DNA of 64,000 bases, taken from positions 11,268 to 75,267 of the forward strand of contig CAZMGT010000011.1 in NCBI GenBank assembly GCA_964565895.1, given 5' to 3'. The notes under the pieces were generated by a model. That model searched no databases, was not told where the DNA came from, and saw only the letters and a program-made list of their open reading frames with translations. The DNA comes from CAZMGT01 sp964565895. Its GTDB lineage: Bacteria; Armatimonadota; Zipacnadia; UBA1398; CAZMGT01. Position 1 is the first letter of the stretch, and each line of letters starts with the position of its first letter. The translations under genes and the position numbers were made by a program. This document shows, piece by piece, positions 25,153-32,860 of this stretch.

Positions 25153-25935
25153 ATGGCGAGGGGCGCGGACAGCCCGCAGATCCGCCTGAACAAGTTCCTC
25201 GCGCGGCACGGTGTCGCCTCGCGGCGACGGGCGGACCTGCTCATCCGCCAGGGCCGCGTGACCGTAAACGGGCAGCGCGTGACCGAGGTGGGGGCGAAGG
25301 TCTCGCCGGGCGCCGACGTGCGCGTGGACGGCCAGCCACTGGGCGAGGCGCCGCCGCTGGAGTACGTCATGCTCCACAAGCCCGCGGGCTATGTTACCAC
25401 GCGCCGCGACTTCCGCGACCGCCCCACGGTAATGGACCTGTTGCCCCCCGAGCTGCAGCATCTTTTCCCCGTCGGTCGGTTGGATCAGGACACGACCGGC
25501 CTGCTCCTGCTCACCAACGACGGCGAGCTAACGTTTCAGCTTACGCATCCGCGGCACGAGTGCGAGAAGACCTATGTCGCCGTCGTGGAGGGGGAGCTTG
25601 ACGAGGCGGAGGCGGAGCGGCTGCGCCGGGGGATTGTCCTGAAAGATGGGAAAACGGCGCCGGCGAAGGTGCGCGTGCTTGAGCGCGGCCGCGAGAGGAC
25701 GACTGTCGAGCTGACGATCCACGAGGGGCGGAAGCGCCAGGTGCGGCGCATGTTCCAGGCGCTGGGCAAGCCGGTGGTCTCCCTGGCGCGGGTGCGCGTT
25801 GGCCCGCTGTGCTTGGGGGAGCTGGCCCAGGGGCAGTGGCGCCGGCTGAGCGAGGGCGAGCTGCGCGACCTGCGCGAGTATCTGCAAAGAAAAATTGCGC
25901 AGGGCCGCCGTGGGTCGCATGGCCGGCGGCGCTAG
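25153..25935 (+). CDS. rluB: Pseudouridine synthase, RsuA/RluB family
   Basis: The 260-residue enzyme isomerises a uridine in ribosomal RNA. An S4 RNA-binding domain (about 6-60, with RLNKFLARHGVASRR) is followed by the catalytic domain, whose GRLDQDTTGLLLLTNDG contains the catalytic Asp. Later HEGRKRQVRRMFQALG is typical of RluB/RsuA. The 23S versus 16S target cannot be settled from sequence alone; RluB is slightly favoured by the Arg-rich tail (GRRGSHGRRR). The ATG at 25153 has AGGTG at a 10-base distance; the GTG at 25141 is an alternative. Confidence 0.87.
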   Translation: MARGADSPQIRLNKFLARHGVASRRRADLLIRQGRVTVNGQRVTEVGAKVSPGADVRVDGQPLGEAPPLEYVMLHKPAGYVTTRRDFRDRPTVMDLLPPELQHLFPVGRLDQDTTGLLLLTNDGELTFQLTHPRHECEKTYVAVVEGELDEAEAERLRRGIVLKDGKTAPAKVRVLERGRERTTVELTIHEGRKRQVRRMFQALGKPVVSLARVRVGPLCLGELAQGQWRRLSEGELRDLREYLQRKIAQGRRGSHGRRR

Positions 25936-26150
25936 GCAACGGCCGCGCGCAAGCGGGCGCAAACGCTGGGCGCTTAGCGCGCCGCGGCTTAGCATTGGCG
26001 AGGGGAAGGGGCGCAGGCGGGGGCGAGCCGGCCCAGAGCGTGGGGGCGAGGGTTTGGCGCGGCCGGAGAGGCACGAGGCCGCCCCCGCGGGCAGGGCAGA
26101 GGATGCCAAAAACCTCGAAAATTCATGCGGCGCGGGGGATGTAACTTTTC
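25936..26150. other. Gene-free stretch before the Glu-rich lipoprotein promoter
   Basis: The stretch from the rluB stop to the next gene is 344 bases. The first 215 are very GC-rich with no convincing gene, RNA or repeat that I can see. Everything after 26151 is promoter and leader, listed separately. Confidence 0.5.
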
Positions 26151-26179
26151 TTGACAATTTCAGGGGCATTAAGTATTCT
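26151..26179 (+). promoter_or_regulatory. Near-consensus sigma-70 promoter of the Glu-rich lipoprotein gene
   Basis: A perfect -35 TTGACA (26151-26156), a 17-base spacer, and -10 TATTCT (26174-26179, five of six consensus positions). This is the best promoter in the window and implies strong transcription. The leader to the GTG at 26280 is about 95 bases. Confidence 0.85.
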
Positions 26180-26279
26180 CCACGCCGTGCGCGGGGAGTT
26201 CGGCCCTGCGCACAGCGATTTGTCTCCGCCGCATTATGCGGTGCAACGCAATTTTCTAGCGGAGAGGAGGGAAACGATA

Positions 26280-26666
26280 GTGAAGGCGTTTGGCGTGGCG
26301 GTATTGCTCGCCCTGCTCGTGGCGACCCTCGCTGTGCTCTACGGCTGCCAGAAGGCCACGCAGGAGATGGGCCCCTCCGAGGAAGCGAGCGGCGCTCTCG
26401 AGGCTGCCAAACAGGCCGCTGAGGAAGAGGGCGTTGCCGAGGAGGAAGAGGCGGCTGAGGAAGAGGGAGTTGCTGAAGAAGGCGAGGCTGTCGAAGAGGA
26501 AGAGGGCGTAGCCGAGGAAGAGGAAGCCGCTGAGGAAGAGGAAGAGGCCGGCGAGGAAGAAGAAGTCGGTGAAGAGGAAGAAGCCGAGGAGTATGAGGAG
26601 GGCGTAGAGGAAGAAGAAGGCGAGGAAGCCGAGGAAGCGGAAGAGGCTGAGGAAGAAGAGGAGTAA
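26280..26666 (+). CDS. Highly acidic Glu-rich lipoprotein
   Basis: The 128-residue product has a lipoprotein signal: hydrophobic core then LYGC, with Cys23 as the lipidation site. The mature protein starts QKATQEMGPS; from residue 46 to the end, 53 of 83 residues are Glu, with no Lys or Arg, and the only others are Ala, Gly, Val and one Tyr. A unit of the kind EEEGVAEEEEAA repeats. GTG start with a strong GGAGAGGAGGG. It has its own promoter and terminator, so is monocistronic. No function is known to me; possible roles are surface charge, metal or cation binding, or interaction with a basic partner. GAA and GAG alternate, unlike the GAG-preferring neighbours. Confidence 0.75.
   Translation: MKAFGVAVLLALLVATLAVLYGCQKATQEMGPSEEASGALEAAKQAAEEEGVAEEEEAAEEEGVAEEGEAVEEEEGVAEEEEAAEEEEEAGEEEEVGEEEEAEEYEEGVEEEEGEEAEEAEEAEEEEE
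26423..26664 (+). repeat. Purine-rich imperfect repeat coding the Glu tract
   Basis: The coding strand is dominated by GAG/GAA triplets with interruptions such as GCC, GTT and GGC. Several GAGGAAGAG and GCCGAGGAAG blocks recur. The run could expand or contract by slippage. It would be a place to see length variation between strains. Confidence 0.6.
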
Positions 26667-26717
26667 CCCCACGTTAACTCTGGCCGTAACCTCTATATCC
26701 GGAGGCTAACGATAGGG

Positions 26718-26757
26718 GAGGCGACTCCGGGAGCCGTCGGGGTCGCCTCGTTGTTGT
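26718..26757 (+). terminator. Intrinsic terminator after the Glu-rich lipoprotein gene
   Basis: A perfect eight-base stem GAGGCGAC (26718-26725) and GTCGCCTC (26742-26749) has a 16-base loop and is followed by GTTGTTGT. The T-run is short but the stem is strong. It closes the monocistronic Glu-rich lipoprotein unit. Confidence 0.75.
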
Positions 26758-26859
26758 ACCCTATGAACTGCGCCTGGGGGGCGCTTGTTTTTTTCTCGGC
26801 AGGCAAAAACCCCGGCGCAGCGCGTGCAGGTGCCACCTGCTCAATAGGAGGGCTCCGCC

Positions 26860-27858
26860 ATGTCAGAAACCCGCCCGCCTGCGGAAAGCACCCAGCCGAG
26901 CGAGGCGCCCTGCGCCTGCGACCGGCCGGCGCGCCTGTTTTGCGACGTTATCGACGGCCTAATGCCGCTGTTTCGCGACGACGGCGCCGACGCCCCAGAC
27001 AGCGCCTCCGGGGCAATACCCTCGCGCGAGCGCGTCGTCGAGGCCCTGCACTGCCTGCAGGACGTGCTCTTCCCCGGGCGGATGACCTCGGAGCTCACGG
27101 AAAACGCCAGCCTCGAGGCGTTCTTAGAGGAGCGCCTAAGCCGCGCCTACCGCATTCTCACCGTGGAGATCGCGCGCAGCCTACCCTTCCGCTGGCTCGG
27201 GCAATACGCCGTGGTTTCCGGCCGCAAGCGCGACGTGGACGACGTGTGGGAGGAGGCGCGGAGGATCGTCGCTGAGCTTTACGCCAAGCTCCCCGAGATC
27301 CGCAAAATGCTGATTACCGACGTCCAAGCAGCGTATAACGGAGACCCCGCGGCAACGACGTTCGCGGAGATCATGATGAGCTACCCCTGCATGCGCGCGA
27401 TTACCACGCACCGCATCGCGCACGAGCTGTATCGCATGGACGTCCCGCTTATTCCGCGGGTAATGAGCGAGCACGCGCACTCGCAGACGGGGATCGACAT
27501 CCACCCCGGGGCGGAGATCGGCGAGAGCTTTTTCATCGACCACGGCACGGGCGTGGTTATCGGGGAGACGACGAAGATCGGGCGCAACGTAAAGCTTTAC
27601 CAAGGCGTAACTCTGGGCGCCAAGAGCTTCCCCCTGGACGAGTACGGCAACCCGATCAAGGGGATAAAGCGCCACCCCACGTTGGAGGACGACGTGATCG
27701 TCTACGCCGGGGCGACGATCCTCGGCGGAGACACGGTGATCGGGCGGGGCGCGGTGATCGGGAGCAACGTGTGGATCGTGCAGTCCGTGCCCCCGTATAG
27801 CACGGTGGTGCAGAGGAACCCGGAGATTGAGATACGCGACAACTCGCAGCGGTCGTAG
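26860..27858 (+). CDS. cysE: Serine O-acetyltransferase
   Basis: CysE transfers acetyl from acetyl-CoA to L-serine, the first step of cysteine synthesis. The 332-residue product has a helical N-terminal domain (about 15-190) and a left-handed beta-helix acetyltransferase domain with repeats GIDIHPGAEIG, FFIDHGTGVVIGETTKIG and YQGVTLGAKSF. DHGTG holds the catalytic His and the hexapeptide repeats run to the end. The long N-terminus fits the EpsC-type serine acetyltransferases of some non-enteric bacteria. ATAGGAGGG lies before the ATG. No O-acetylserine sulfhydrylase is nearby. Confidence 0.9.
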   Translation: MSETRPPAESTQPSEAPCACDRPARLFCDVIDGLMPLFRDDGADAPDSASGAIPSRERVVEALHCLQDVLFPGRMTSELTENASLEAFLEERLSRAYRILTVEIARSLPFRWLGQYAVVSGRKRDVDDVWEEARRIVAELYAKLPEIRKMLITDVQAAYNGDPAATTFAEIMMSYPCMRAITTHRIAHELYRMDVPLIPRVMSEHAHSQTGIDIHPGAEIGESFFIDHGTGVVIGETTKIGRNVKLYQGVTLGAKSFPLDEYGNPIKGIKRHPTLEDDVIVYAGATILGGDTVIGRGAVIGSNVWIVQSVPPYSTVVQRNPEIEIRDNSQRS

Positions 27859-27871
27859 GGAGCGGCGCGGG

Positions 27872-27901
27872 TTTACAGGGGGGGCGTGGCTGTGCTAGAA
27901 T
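27872..27901 (+). promoter_or_regulatory. rpsO promoter
   Basis: TTTACA (27872-27877, five of six -35 positions) is 18 bases before TAGAAT (27896-27901), which also has an upstream TG at the extended -10 position. It lies between cysE and rpsO and should drive the rpsO-pnp run. Confidence 0.7.
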
Positions 27902-27913
27902 TGCCAGTGGAAG

Positions 27914-27951
27914 CCCAGATGCTGGGACAGGCGAGTGGCTGCCGCCCGCCT
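27914..27951 (+). promoter_or_regulatory. Structured leader of rpsO, candidate S15 binding site
   Basis: Two hairpins lie between the promoter and the rpsO start: CCCAG (27914-27918) with CTGGG (27922-27926) around a 3-base loop, and AGGCG (27929-27933) with CGCCT (27947-27951). In many bacteria S15 represses its own mRNA by binding a leader structure; this is an inference by position, with no direct match to a known S15 leader claimed. Confidence 0.4.
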
Positions 27952-27985
27952 CGGCTTGTGGGTTTTACGGAGGTTTGAGGGAGAA

Positions 27986-28255
27986 TTGGCCATCGACAAG
28001 GAAACCAAACGGAGGATCATCGAGGAATTTCGCCAGCACGAGACAGACACCGGGTCCCCCGAGGTGCAGATTGCGCTTTTGACGGAGAGGATTGCGCACC
28101 TCACGGAGCATTTGCGGCAGCATAAGAAAGATTACCACTCCCGCCGTGGTCTGCTAAAGATGGTGGGCAAGCGTCGCCGCCTGTTGCGCTACCTGAACAA
28201 GGTAAGCCCGATTCGCTACCGGGCAATTTGCGAGAGGTTGGGGCTTAGAGGGTAG
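27986..28255 (+). CDS. rpsO: Ribosomal protein uS15
   Basis: uS15 is a primary 16S rRNA-binding protein of the 30S subunit. The 89-residue product (the standard length) reads [15 protein letters not shown]... with the conserved [28 protein letters not shown] and RRRLLRYL segments. The start is a TTG at 27986, with GAGG five bases upstream. The rpsO-pnp order is conserved across bacteria. Confidence 0.95.
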   Translation: MAIDKETKRRIIEEFRQHETDTGSPEVQIALLTERIAHLTEHLRQHKKDYHSRRGLLKMVGKRRRLLRYLNKVSPIRYRAICERLGLRG

Positions 28256-28317
28256 AACAACCTGTTTCCACGGAATTGCTGGCGAACGGAGCTTAGGAAA
28301 AGGGCGTTATGGGACGT

Positions 28318-28384
28318 GGTTGGACTCCGGCGGGGACGCCGGACCTGTCCTGCCCCTCGGGTGCTTTCCCGCGGCACCCCAACT
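28318..28384 (+). ncRNA. Structured pnp leader, three-way-junction fold
   Basis: Between rpsO and pnp a stem GTTGG (28319-28323) with CCAAC (28379-28383) encloses two hairpins. One is a perfect seven-base stem TCCGGCG (28326-28332) / CGCCGGA (28337-28343) with a GGGA (GNRA) tetraloop. The other is GGGTGC (28359-28364) / GCACCC (28374-28379). The last base of the second stem is shared with the closing stem, so one pair must give. It resembles no RNA family I can name. In Escherichia coli the pnp leader folds into an RNase III site that PNPase uses to autoregulate; a similar role is the simplest guess. Confidence 0.4.
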
Positions 28385-28499
28385 CCTGACGCCGAAGCGT
28401 ATGCCATGAGCGATTGTTGCTGTTGCCATAGGGCGCGTGCCATGCTCTCTCCAGGGCGCCGTCCGTTGCGCCATTCTTTGCTAAGGTAGGCGAACAACA

Positions 28500-30716
28500 G
28501 TGGAAGTGCACAAAGTGCAAATGGAGCTCGAGGGAAGGATCATGGAGATCGAGACGGGGCGCCTCGCGCGCCAGGCGCACGGCTCGGTCACCGTCCGCGC
28601 CGGGGGAACTATGGTCCTCGTTACCGCCACGTGTAGCGACAAGCCGCGCGAGGATATCGACTTCCTCCCGCTTATCGTGGACTATGAGGAACGGCTTTAT
28701 GCCGCGGGAAAAATTCCGGGGAGCTTCTTTAAACGCGAGGGCCGACCATCGGAAAGCAGCGTGCTCATCTGCCGGCTTATCGACCGTGGCTTGCGCCCCC
28801 TCTTTCCCCCTGGATATCGCAACGACGTGCAGATTATCGCCATCGCCCTCTCCTCCGACGGCGAAAACCCGATTGACGTGCTCGCCATGAACGGCGCCGC
28901 GGCGGCCCTTGCCCTCAGCGGCATCCCGATGGTCGACCTGTGCGCCTCGATGCGCATCGGCATGACCGAGGACGGCGAGTTTATCGTCTACCCCACCGTC
29001 AACCAATACGAGGAGGGGCCGCTGGACCTCATCGTCTCCGCCACGCGCGACTCGATTACCATGGTCGAGGTCGCCGCGAAGGAAGTGGACGAACGGCTCG
29101 TCGTCTCCGCCATGCGCCACGGAATCGAGTGGTGCCACAAGATCTTGGACATGATCGACGAGCTAAAGCAGGCGGTGGGGTCGATTCCCGAGCGCGAGAG
29201 CCACTACTTTACCGTGGGCGACGATGTGCGCGAAGCGGTGGCTAACTCGCCCGTGCTGGACAGAGTGCGCGAGGCGCTTGAGGTGCGGGGGAAGATCCCC
29301 CAGCGCCAGGCGCTGGCCAAGGTGCGCGAGGAGATCGTCGCGCAGTTTGCCGAGCAATTCCCAGGGCGCGAGCTGGAGATCGGCGCCGCCGTGGACGAAG
29401 TGGTGAAAAACGAAATTCGCCGGCAGATCCTCGAGGAGGGCCGCCGGCCGGACGGCCGCGCCCCGGACGAGATGCGCGAGCTGCGCGCCGAGGTCGGTAT
29501 TGCCCCGCGGGCCCACGGCACGGGGCTGTTCGAGCGCGGGGAGACGCAGGTCCTGTGCACCGCGACGCTGGGAATGCTCGACGAGGCCCAGCGGCTGGAC
29601 GGGATTATCGAGGAAGAGGACAAGACGTTTATGCACCACTATAACATGCCCCCGTTCTCCACGGGCGAGGCCTATCCCATTCGCGGGCCGAGCCGCCGGG
29701 CGATCGGCCATGGGGCGCTCGCCGAGCGCGCCCTGCGCCAGGTAATGCCCACCGAGGAGGAGTTCCCGTATACCGTGCGCCTGGTCTCTGAGGCGCTGGG
29801 CTCTGACGGCTCGACCTCCATGGCCAGCGTTACCGCGGGCTGCCTAGCGCTGATGGACGCCGGCGTGCCCATCAAAGCGGCAGTCGCCGGCGTGGCTATG
29901 GGAATCATCATGGAGGAGGACCGCCACGTCATCCTCACCGACATCCAGGCGCTTGAGGATTTCAACGGCGACATGGACTTTAAGGTCGCTGGCACGCGCG
30001 AGGGCGTGACGGCGATTCAGCTCGATGTGAAGAAAAAGGGCCTTACCCCGGAGGTTCTCGCGGAGGCCCTGGAGCAGGCGCGGCTGGCGCGCTTTCGCAT
30101 TTTGGACAAGATGGAGGAGTGCCTCCCCGCGCCGCGGCCGGAGCTCTCGCCCTGGGCCCCGCGGATTTACACGATCGAGATCCCCGTGGACAAAATCGGC
30201 GCGGTTATCGGCCCCGGGGGCAAGTGCATTCGCAAGGTAGAGCAGCTCGGCGTGCGCGTGGACATCGAGGAAGACGGAAAAGTCTACGTCGCGGCGAGCG
30301 ACCCGGACATCGCCCGGCGTGCGGTGGAAATGATCGAGGCCATGGCCAAAGACCCCAAGCCCGGCGAGGTATATATCGGCCGGGTAACGCGCATTTTGCC
30401 GTTTGGCGCGTTCTTGGAGATCCTCCCCGGCAAAGAGGGGATGCTCCACGTCTCGCAATACTCCTGGGACCGCATCTCGTCCATCGACTCCGTGCTTAAG
30501 GTGGGCGACGAGCTGCGCGTGAAGGTCACGGAGATCGACGAGCACGGGCGGATAAACCTCTCGCGCAAGGAGCTGCTCGAGCGGCCGGTGCGCGTGAACC
30601 GCGGCTCGCGGCCGAGCAGCGTGCGCCGCCGCGGAGGGCGGGGCAAGTCCCGCGGAGTAGGTGGCTCGTCGAGCGGAAGCAACGTTATCCGGGCACGGTT
30701 TCGGGAGAAGCGTTAG
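28500..30716 (+). CDS. pnp: Polyribonucleotide nucleotidyltransferase (PNPase)
   Basis: PNPase is a phosphorolytic 3'-5' exoribonuclease and part of RNA decay. The 738-residue product has two RNase PH domains (about 15-145 and 325-460, including FFKREGRPSE and SRRAIGHGALAERA), a linker helical domain, a KH domain (about 555-610 with GAVIGPGGKCIRK) and an S1 domain (about 620-690 with YIGRVTRILPFGAFLEI). A basic Ser/Arg/Gly-rich tail follows. GTG at 28500 has AAGGTAGG 9 bases upstream, and a structured leader precedes it. The stop overlaps the GTG of the next gene by one base. Confidence 0.96.
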   Translation: MEVHKVQMELEGRIMEIETGRLARQAHGSVTVRAGGTMVLVTATCSDKPREDIDFLPLIVDYEERLYAAGKIPGSFFKREGRPSESSVLICRLIDRGLRPLFPPGYRNDVQIIAIALSSDGENPIDVLAMNGAAAALALSGIPMVDLCASMRIGMTEDGEFIVYPTVNQYEEGPLDLIVSATRDSITMVEVAAKEVDERLVVSAMRHGIEWCHKILDMIDELKQAVGSIPERESHYFTVGDDVREAVANSPVLDRVREALEVRGKIPQRQALAKVREEIVAQFAEQFPGRELEIGAAVDEVVKNEIRRQILEEGRRPDGRAPDEMRELRAEVGIAPRAHGTGLFERGETQVLCTATLGMLDEAQRLDGIIEEEDKTFMHHYNMPPFSTGEAYPIRGPSRRAIGHGALAERALRQVMPTEEEFPYTVRLVSEALGSDGSTSMASVTAGCLALMDAGVPIKAAVAGVAMGIIMEEDRHVILTDIQALEDFNGDMDFKVAGTREGVTAIQLDVKKKGLTPEVLAEALEQARLARFRILDKMEECLPAPRPELSPWAPRIYTIEIPVDKIGAVIGPGGKCIRKVEQLGVRVDIEEDGKVYVAASDPDIARRAVEMIEAMAKDPKPGEVYIGRVTRILPFGAFLEILPGKEGMLHVSQYSWDRISSIDSVLKVGDELRVKVTEIDEHGRINLSRKELLERPVRVNRGSRPSSVRRRGGRGKSRGVGGSSSGSNVIRARFREKR

Positions 30717-31978
30717 TGGTTCGGGTAACTCGTTGCGCTAACGGCCTCACTGTGGTCAGTGAGAGCGTTCCCGACGCGCGATCGGCCACGGTGGGGTTTT
30801 ACTTTGAGGTTGGCTCGCGCGACGAACCGGCGGGCCAGGCGGGCATCGCACACTTCCTGGAACACCTCGTATTTAAGGGAACATACAAGCGCAGCGCGCG
30901 GGAGATTGTGGAAGCGTTTGAGTCGCGCGGGGGCGATGTTAACGGCGAGACGGACCGCGAGCTGACGGCGTATTTCGGCCGCGTGCTCGCCGACGACCTG
31001 CCCTTGGCCGTGGAAGTCCTGGGGGATATGCTCTGCCACCCGCGGCTCGACCCGCGCGACATCAGCTTAGAGCTGGGCGTCGTCGCCGAGGAAATCAAGC
31101 GCTACGAGGACAGCCCGCACGAGCAGGTCCACGACTATATCGCTCGCGCGCTATGGCCCTCAAGCGCGCTTGGGCGGCCGGTGCTCGGCGAGCTCGACGC
31201 TTTGCGCGCGCTCTCGCGCGACGATCTTCTTGAGTTTGTTAACAGCCGCTACATTCCGCAAAGGCTCATCGTCTCCGCGGCGGGGCGCATTTCGCACGAC
31301 GAGCTGGTACGCCTGGCCGAGGAGCATTTCACGCGCGAGCCGCCCGACAGCCCCGCTTCCCCCGAGCGGCGCGCCGAGCTTGCCCCGGGCAATGTGCTGT
31401 GCTGCGAGAAGGACCTGGAGCAGGTGCACCTGTGCCTCGGCTGCCCCGGCTACCCCATGGGCGACGAGCGGCGGTTTGCCCTGGCCTTGGTGAACTCCGC
31501 GCTTGGGGGAACGGCCAGCTCGCGCCTGTTTCAGGAGGTGCGGGAAAAGCGGGGGCTGGTTTACTCCATCTGGTCCTACATCGTGCGGCTGACGGACACG
31601 GGCGCGCTGATCATCGCCATGGGGACGAGCGCGGAGAACGTGCCGCGGGTGCTGGAGGTCGTGCGCCGCGAGGCGGCGGACATCGCGCAGCGCGGGCTAA
31701 AGCCCGAGGAGCTGGAGAGGGCGCGGCGGCATGCGCAGGGAAGCCTAGTTTTGGCGCACGAGAACATTGCCGCGCGGCCGGGGTGGAACGTGCAGTCGCT
31801 GCGCGCCACGGGGCGGGTGATGAGCATTGACGAGATCGTGGCGCGCATTGGCGCGGTAACGAGGGAGGATACGGCGCGCGTCGCTGCGGAAACATTGGGC
31901 GCGGGGCCGCTGTGCGCTGCGGCGGTAGGGCCGGTGACGGAGGAGGAGCTCAAGCCGCTCGTCGCTCCGGTGTGCTAG
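30716..31978 (+). CDS. mlpA: M16-family zinc protease (MlpA/YmxG-like)
   Basis: The 420-residue protein is an M16-type metallopeptidase with the inverted zinc motif HFLEHLVFKGT near residues 47-57 (His-x-x-Glu-His) and the downstream Glu of the ELGVVAEEI segment. The C-terminal half is the usual inactive M16 domain (RLFQEVREKRGLVYSIWSY). The GTG at 30716 shares one base with the pnp stop, so it is coupled to pnp. Position and family match MlpA of Bacillus, next to pnpA. Confidence 0.9.
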   Translation: MVRVTRCANGLTVVSESVPDARSATVGFYFEVGSRDEPAGQAGIAHFLEHLVFKGTYKRSAREIVEAFESRGGDVNGETDRELTAYFGRVLADDLPLAVEVLGDMLCHPRLDPRDISLELGVVAEEIKRYEDSPHEQVHDYIARALWPSSALGRPVLGELDALRALSRDDLLEFVNSRYIPQRLIVSAAGRISHDELVRLAEEHFTREPPDSPASPERRAELAPGNVLCCEKDLEQVHLCLGCPGYPMGDERRFALALVNSALGGTASSRLFQEVREKRGLVYSIWSYIVRLTDTGALIIAMGTSAENVPRVLEVVRREAADIAQRGLKPEELERARRHAQGSLVLAHENIAARPGWNVQSLRATGRVMSIDEIVARIGAVTREDTARVAAETLGAGPLCAAAVGPVTEEELKPLVAPVC

Positions 31979-32011
31979 CCCGGCCACGTTTGCGATGAGG
32001 AGTTGAGCGCG

Positions 32012-32809
32012 ATGGCCAACGGGACGATACGCGTGCTTGTCTGCGGGGCCGCGGGGCGCATGGGCCAGGAGACACTGCGCACCGTGGTGGACACGGAGGG
32101 CCTAGAGCTTGTCGGCGCGGTAGACGTGGTGCGCGTGGGCGAGTCGGTGGGCCAGCTCATCGGCCGGCACCAGGCGCTTGGGGTAAAGATCGACTCCGTG
32201 CTGGGCAACGCTTTGGCGGCAACGAGGCCCGATGTCATGGTCGACTTCTGCCAGCCCGTGGAGGCCGCGGCAGCCAACTTCCGCCAGGCGGTGGCCGCCG
32301 GCGTGAGGCCCGTGGTGGGCACCTCGGGCTGGACGCCCGAGCTTGTCGCAGAGGTCGCGCAGCTATGCGCCGAGCACAAAGTGGGGGCGATTATCGCCCC
32401 GAACTTCGCCATCGGCGCGGTGCTCATGATGAAGTGCGCGGCGCTCGTGGCCAAGTATATGCCCGCCGTGGAGATCATCGAGATGCACCACGACCGCAAG
32501 CTGGACGCCCCCTCGGGCACGGCCATGCGCACGGCGGAGCTCATTGCCGAGGCCGGCGCGCGGAGCGTGGCCGAGCAGGGCGCGGGCGAGGGGTTCCGTG
32601 GCGGAACGTGCCAAGGTGTGCGCATTCATTCCGTGCGCCTGCCCGGGCTGCTCGCCCACCAGGCGGTTGTTTTCGGCGAGCTCGGGCAAACGCTGACCAT
32701 TCGCCACGACTCCATCTCGCGCGAGTGTTTCATGCCCGGCGTGGTCCTTGCCTGCCGCAAGGTAATGGAGCTGGACGAGCTCGTGTTTGGCCTGGAGAAT
32801 CTGCTATAG
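32012..32809 (+). CDS. dapB: 4-hydroxy-tetrahydrodipicolinate reductase
   Basis: DapB reduces hydroxy-tetrahydrodipicolinate in the diaminopimelate/lysine pathway, in the cytoplasm with NAD(P)H. The 265-residue product has the nucleotide loop CGAAGRMGQ (residues about 11-19) and the catalytic motif EMHHDRKLDAPSGTA (about 156-170). The ATG at 32012 has GAGGAG about 10 bases upstream; the TTG at 32003 is too close to it. It is 33 bases after mlpA and 51 before asd, in an operon with asd, dapA and RNase J. Confidence 0.95.
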   Translation: MANGTIRVLVCGAAGRMGQETLRTVVDTEGLELVGAVDVVRVGESVGQLIGRHQALGVKIDSVLGNALAATRPDVMVDFCQPVEAAAANFRQAVAAGVRPVVGTSGWTPELVAEVAQLCAEHKVGAIIAPNFAIGAVLMMKCAALVAKYMPAVEIIEMHHDRKLDAPSGTAMRTAELIAEAGARSVAEQGAGEGFRGGTCQGVRIHSVRLPGLLAHQAVVFGELGQTLTIRHDSISRECFMPGVVLACRKVMELDELVFGLENLL

Positions 32810-32860
32810 CGCGCGTTTCCGCGATTTTTAGCAAAGCAAGCGAAGCAGGGGAAGGAGAGC

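Noticed and set aside
28318..28384. tRNA, SRP RNA, RNase P RNA or known riboswitch
   Set aside because: None of the landmark sequences (T-loop, SRP Alu or apical loop, RNase P conserved blocks) is present; kept only as an unnamed structured leader.
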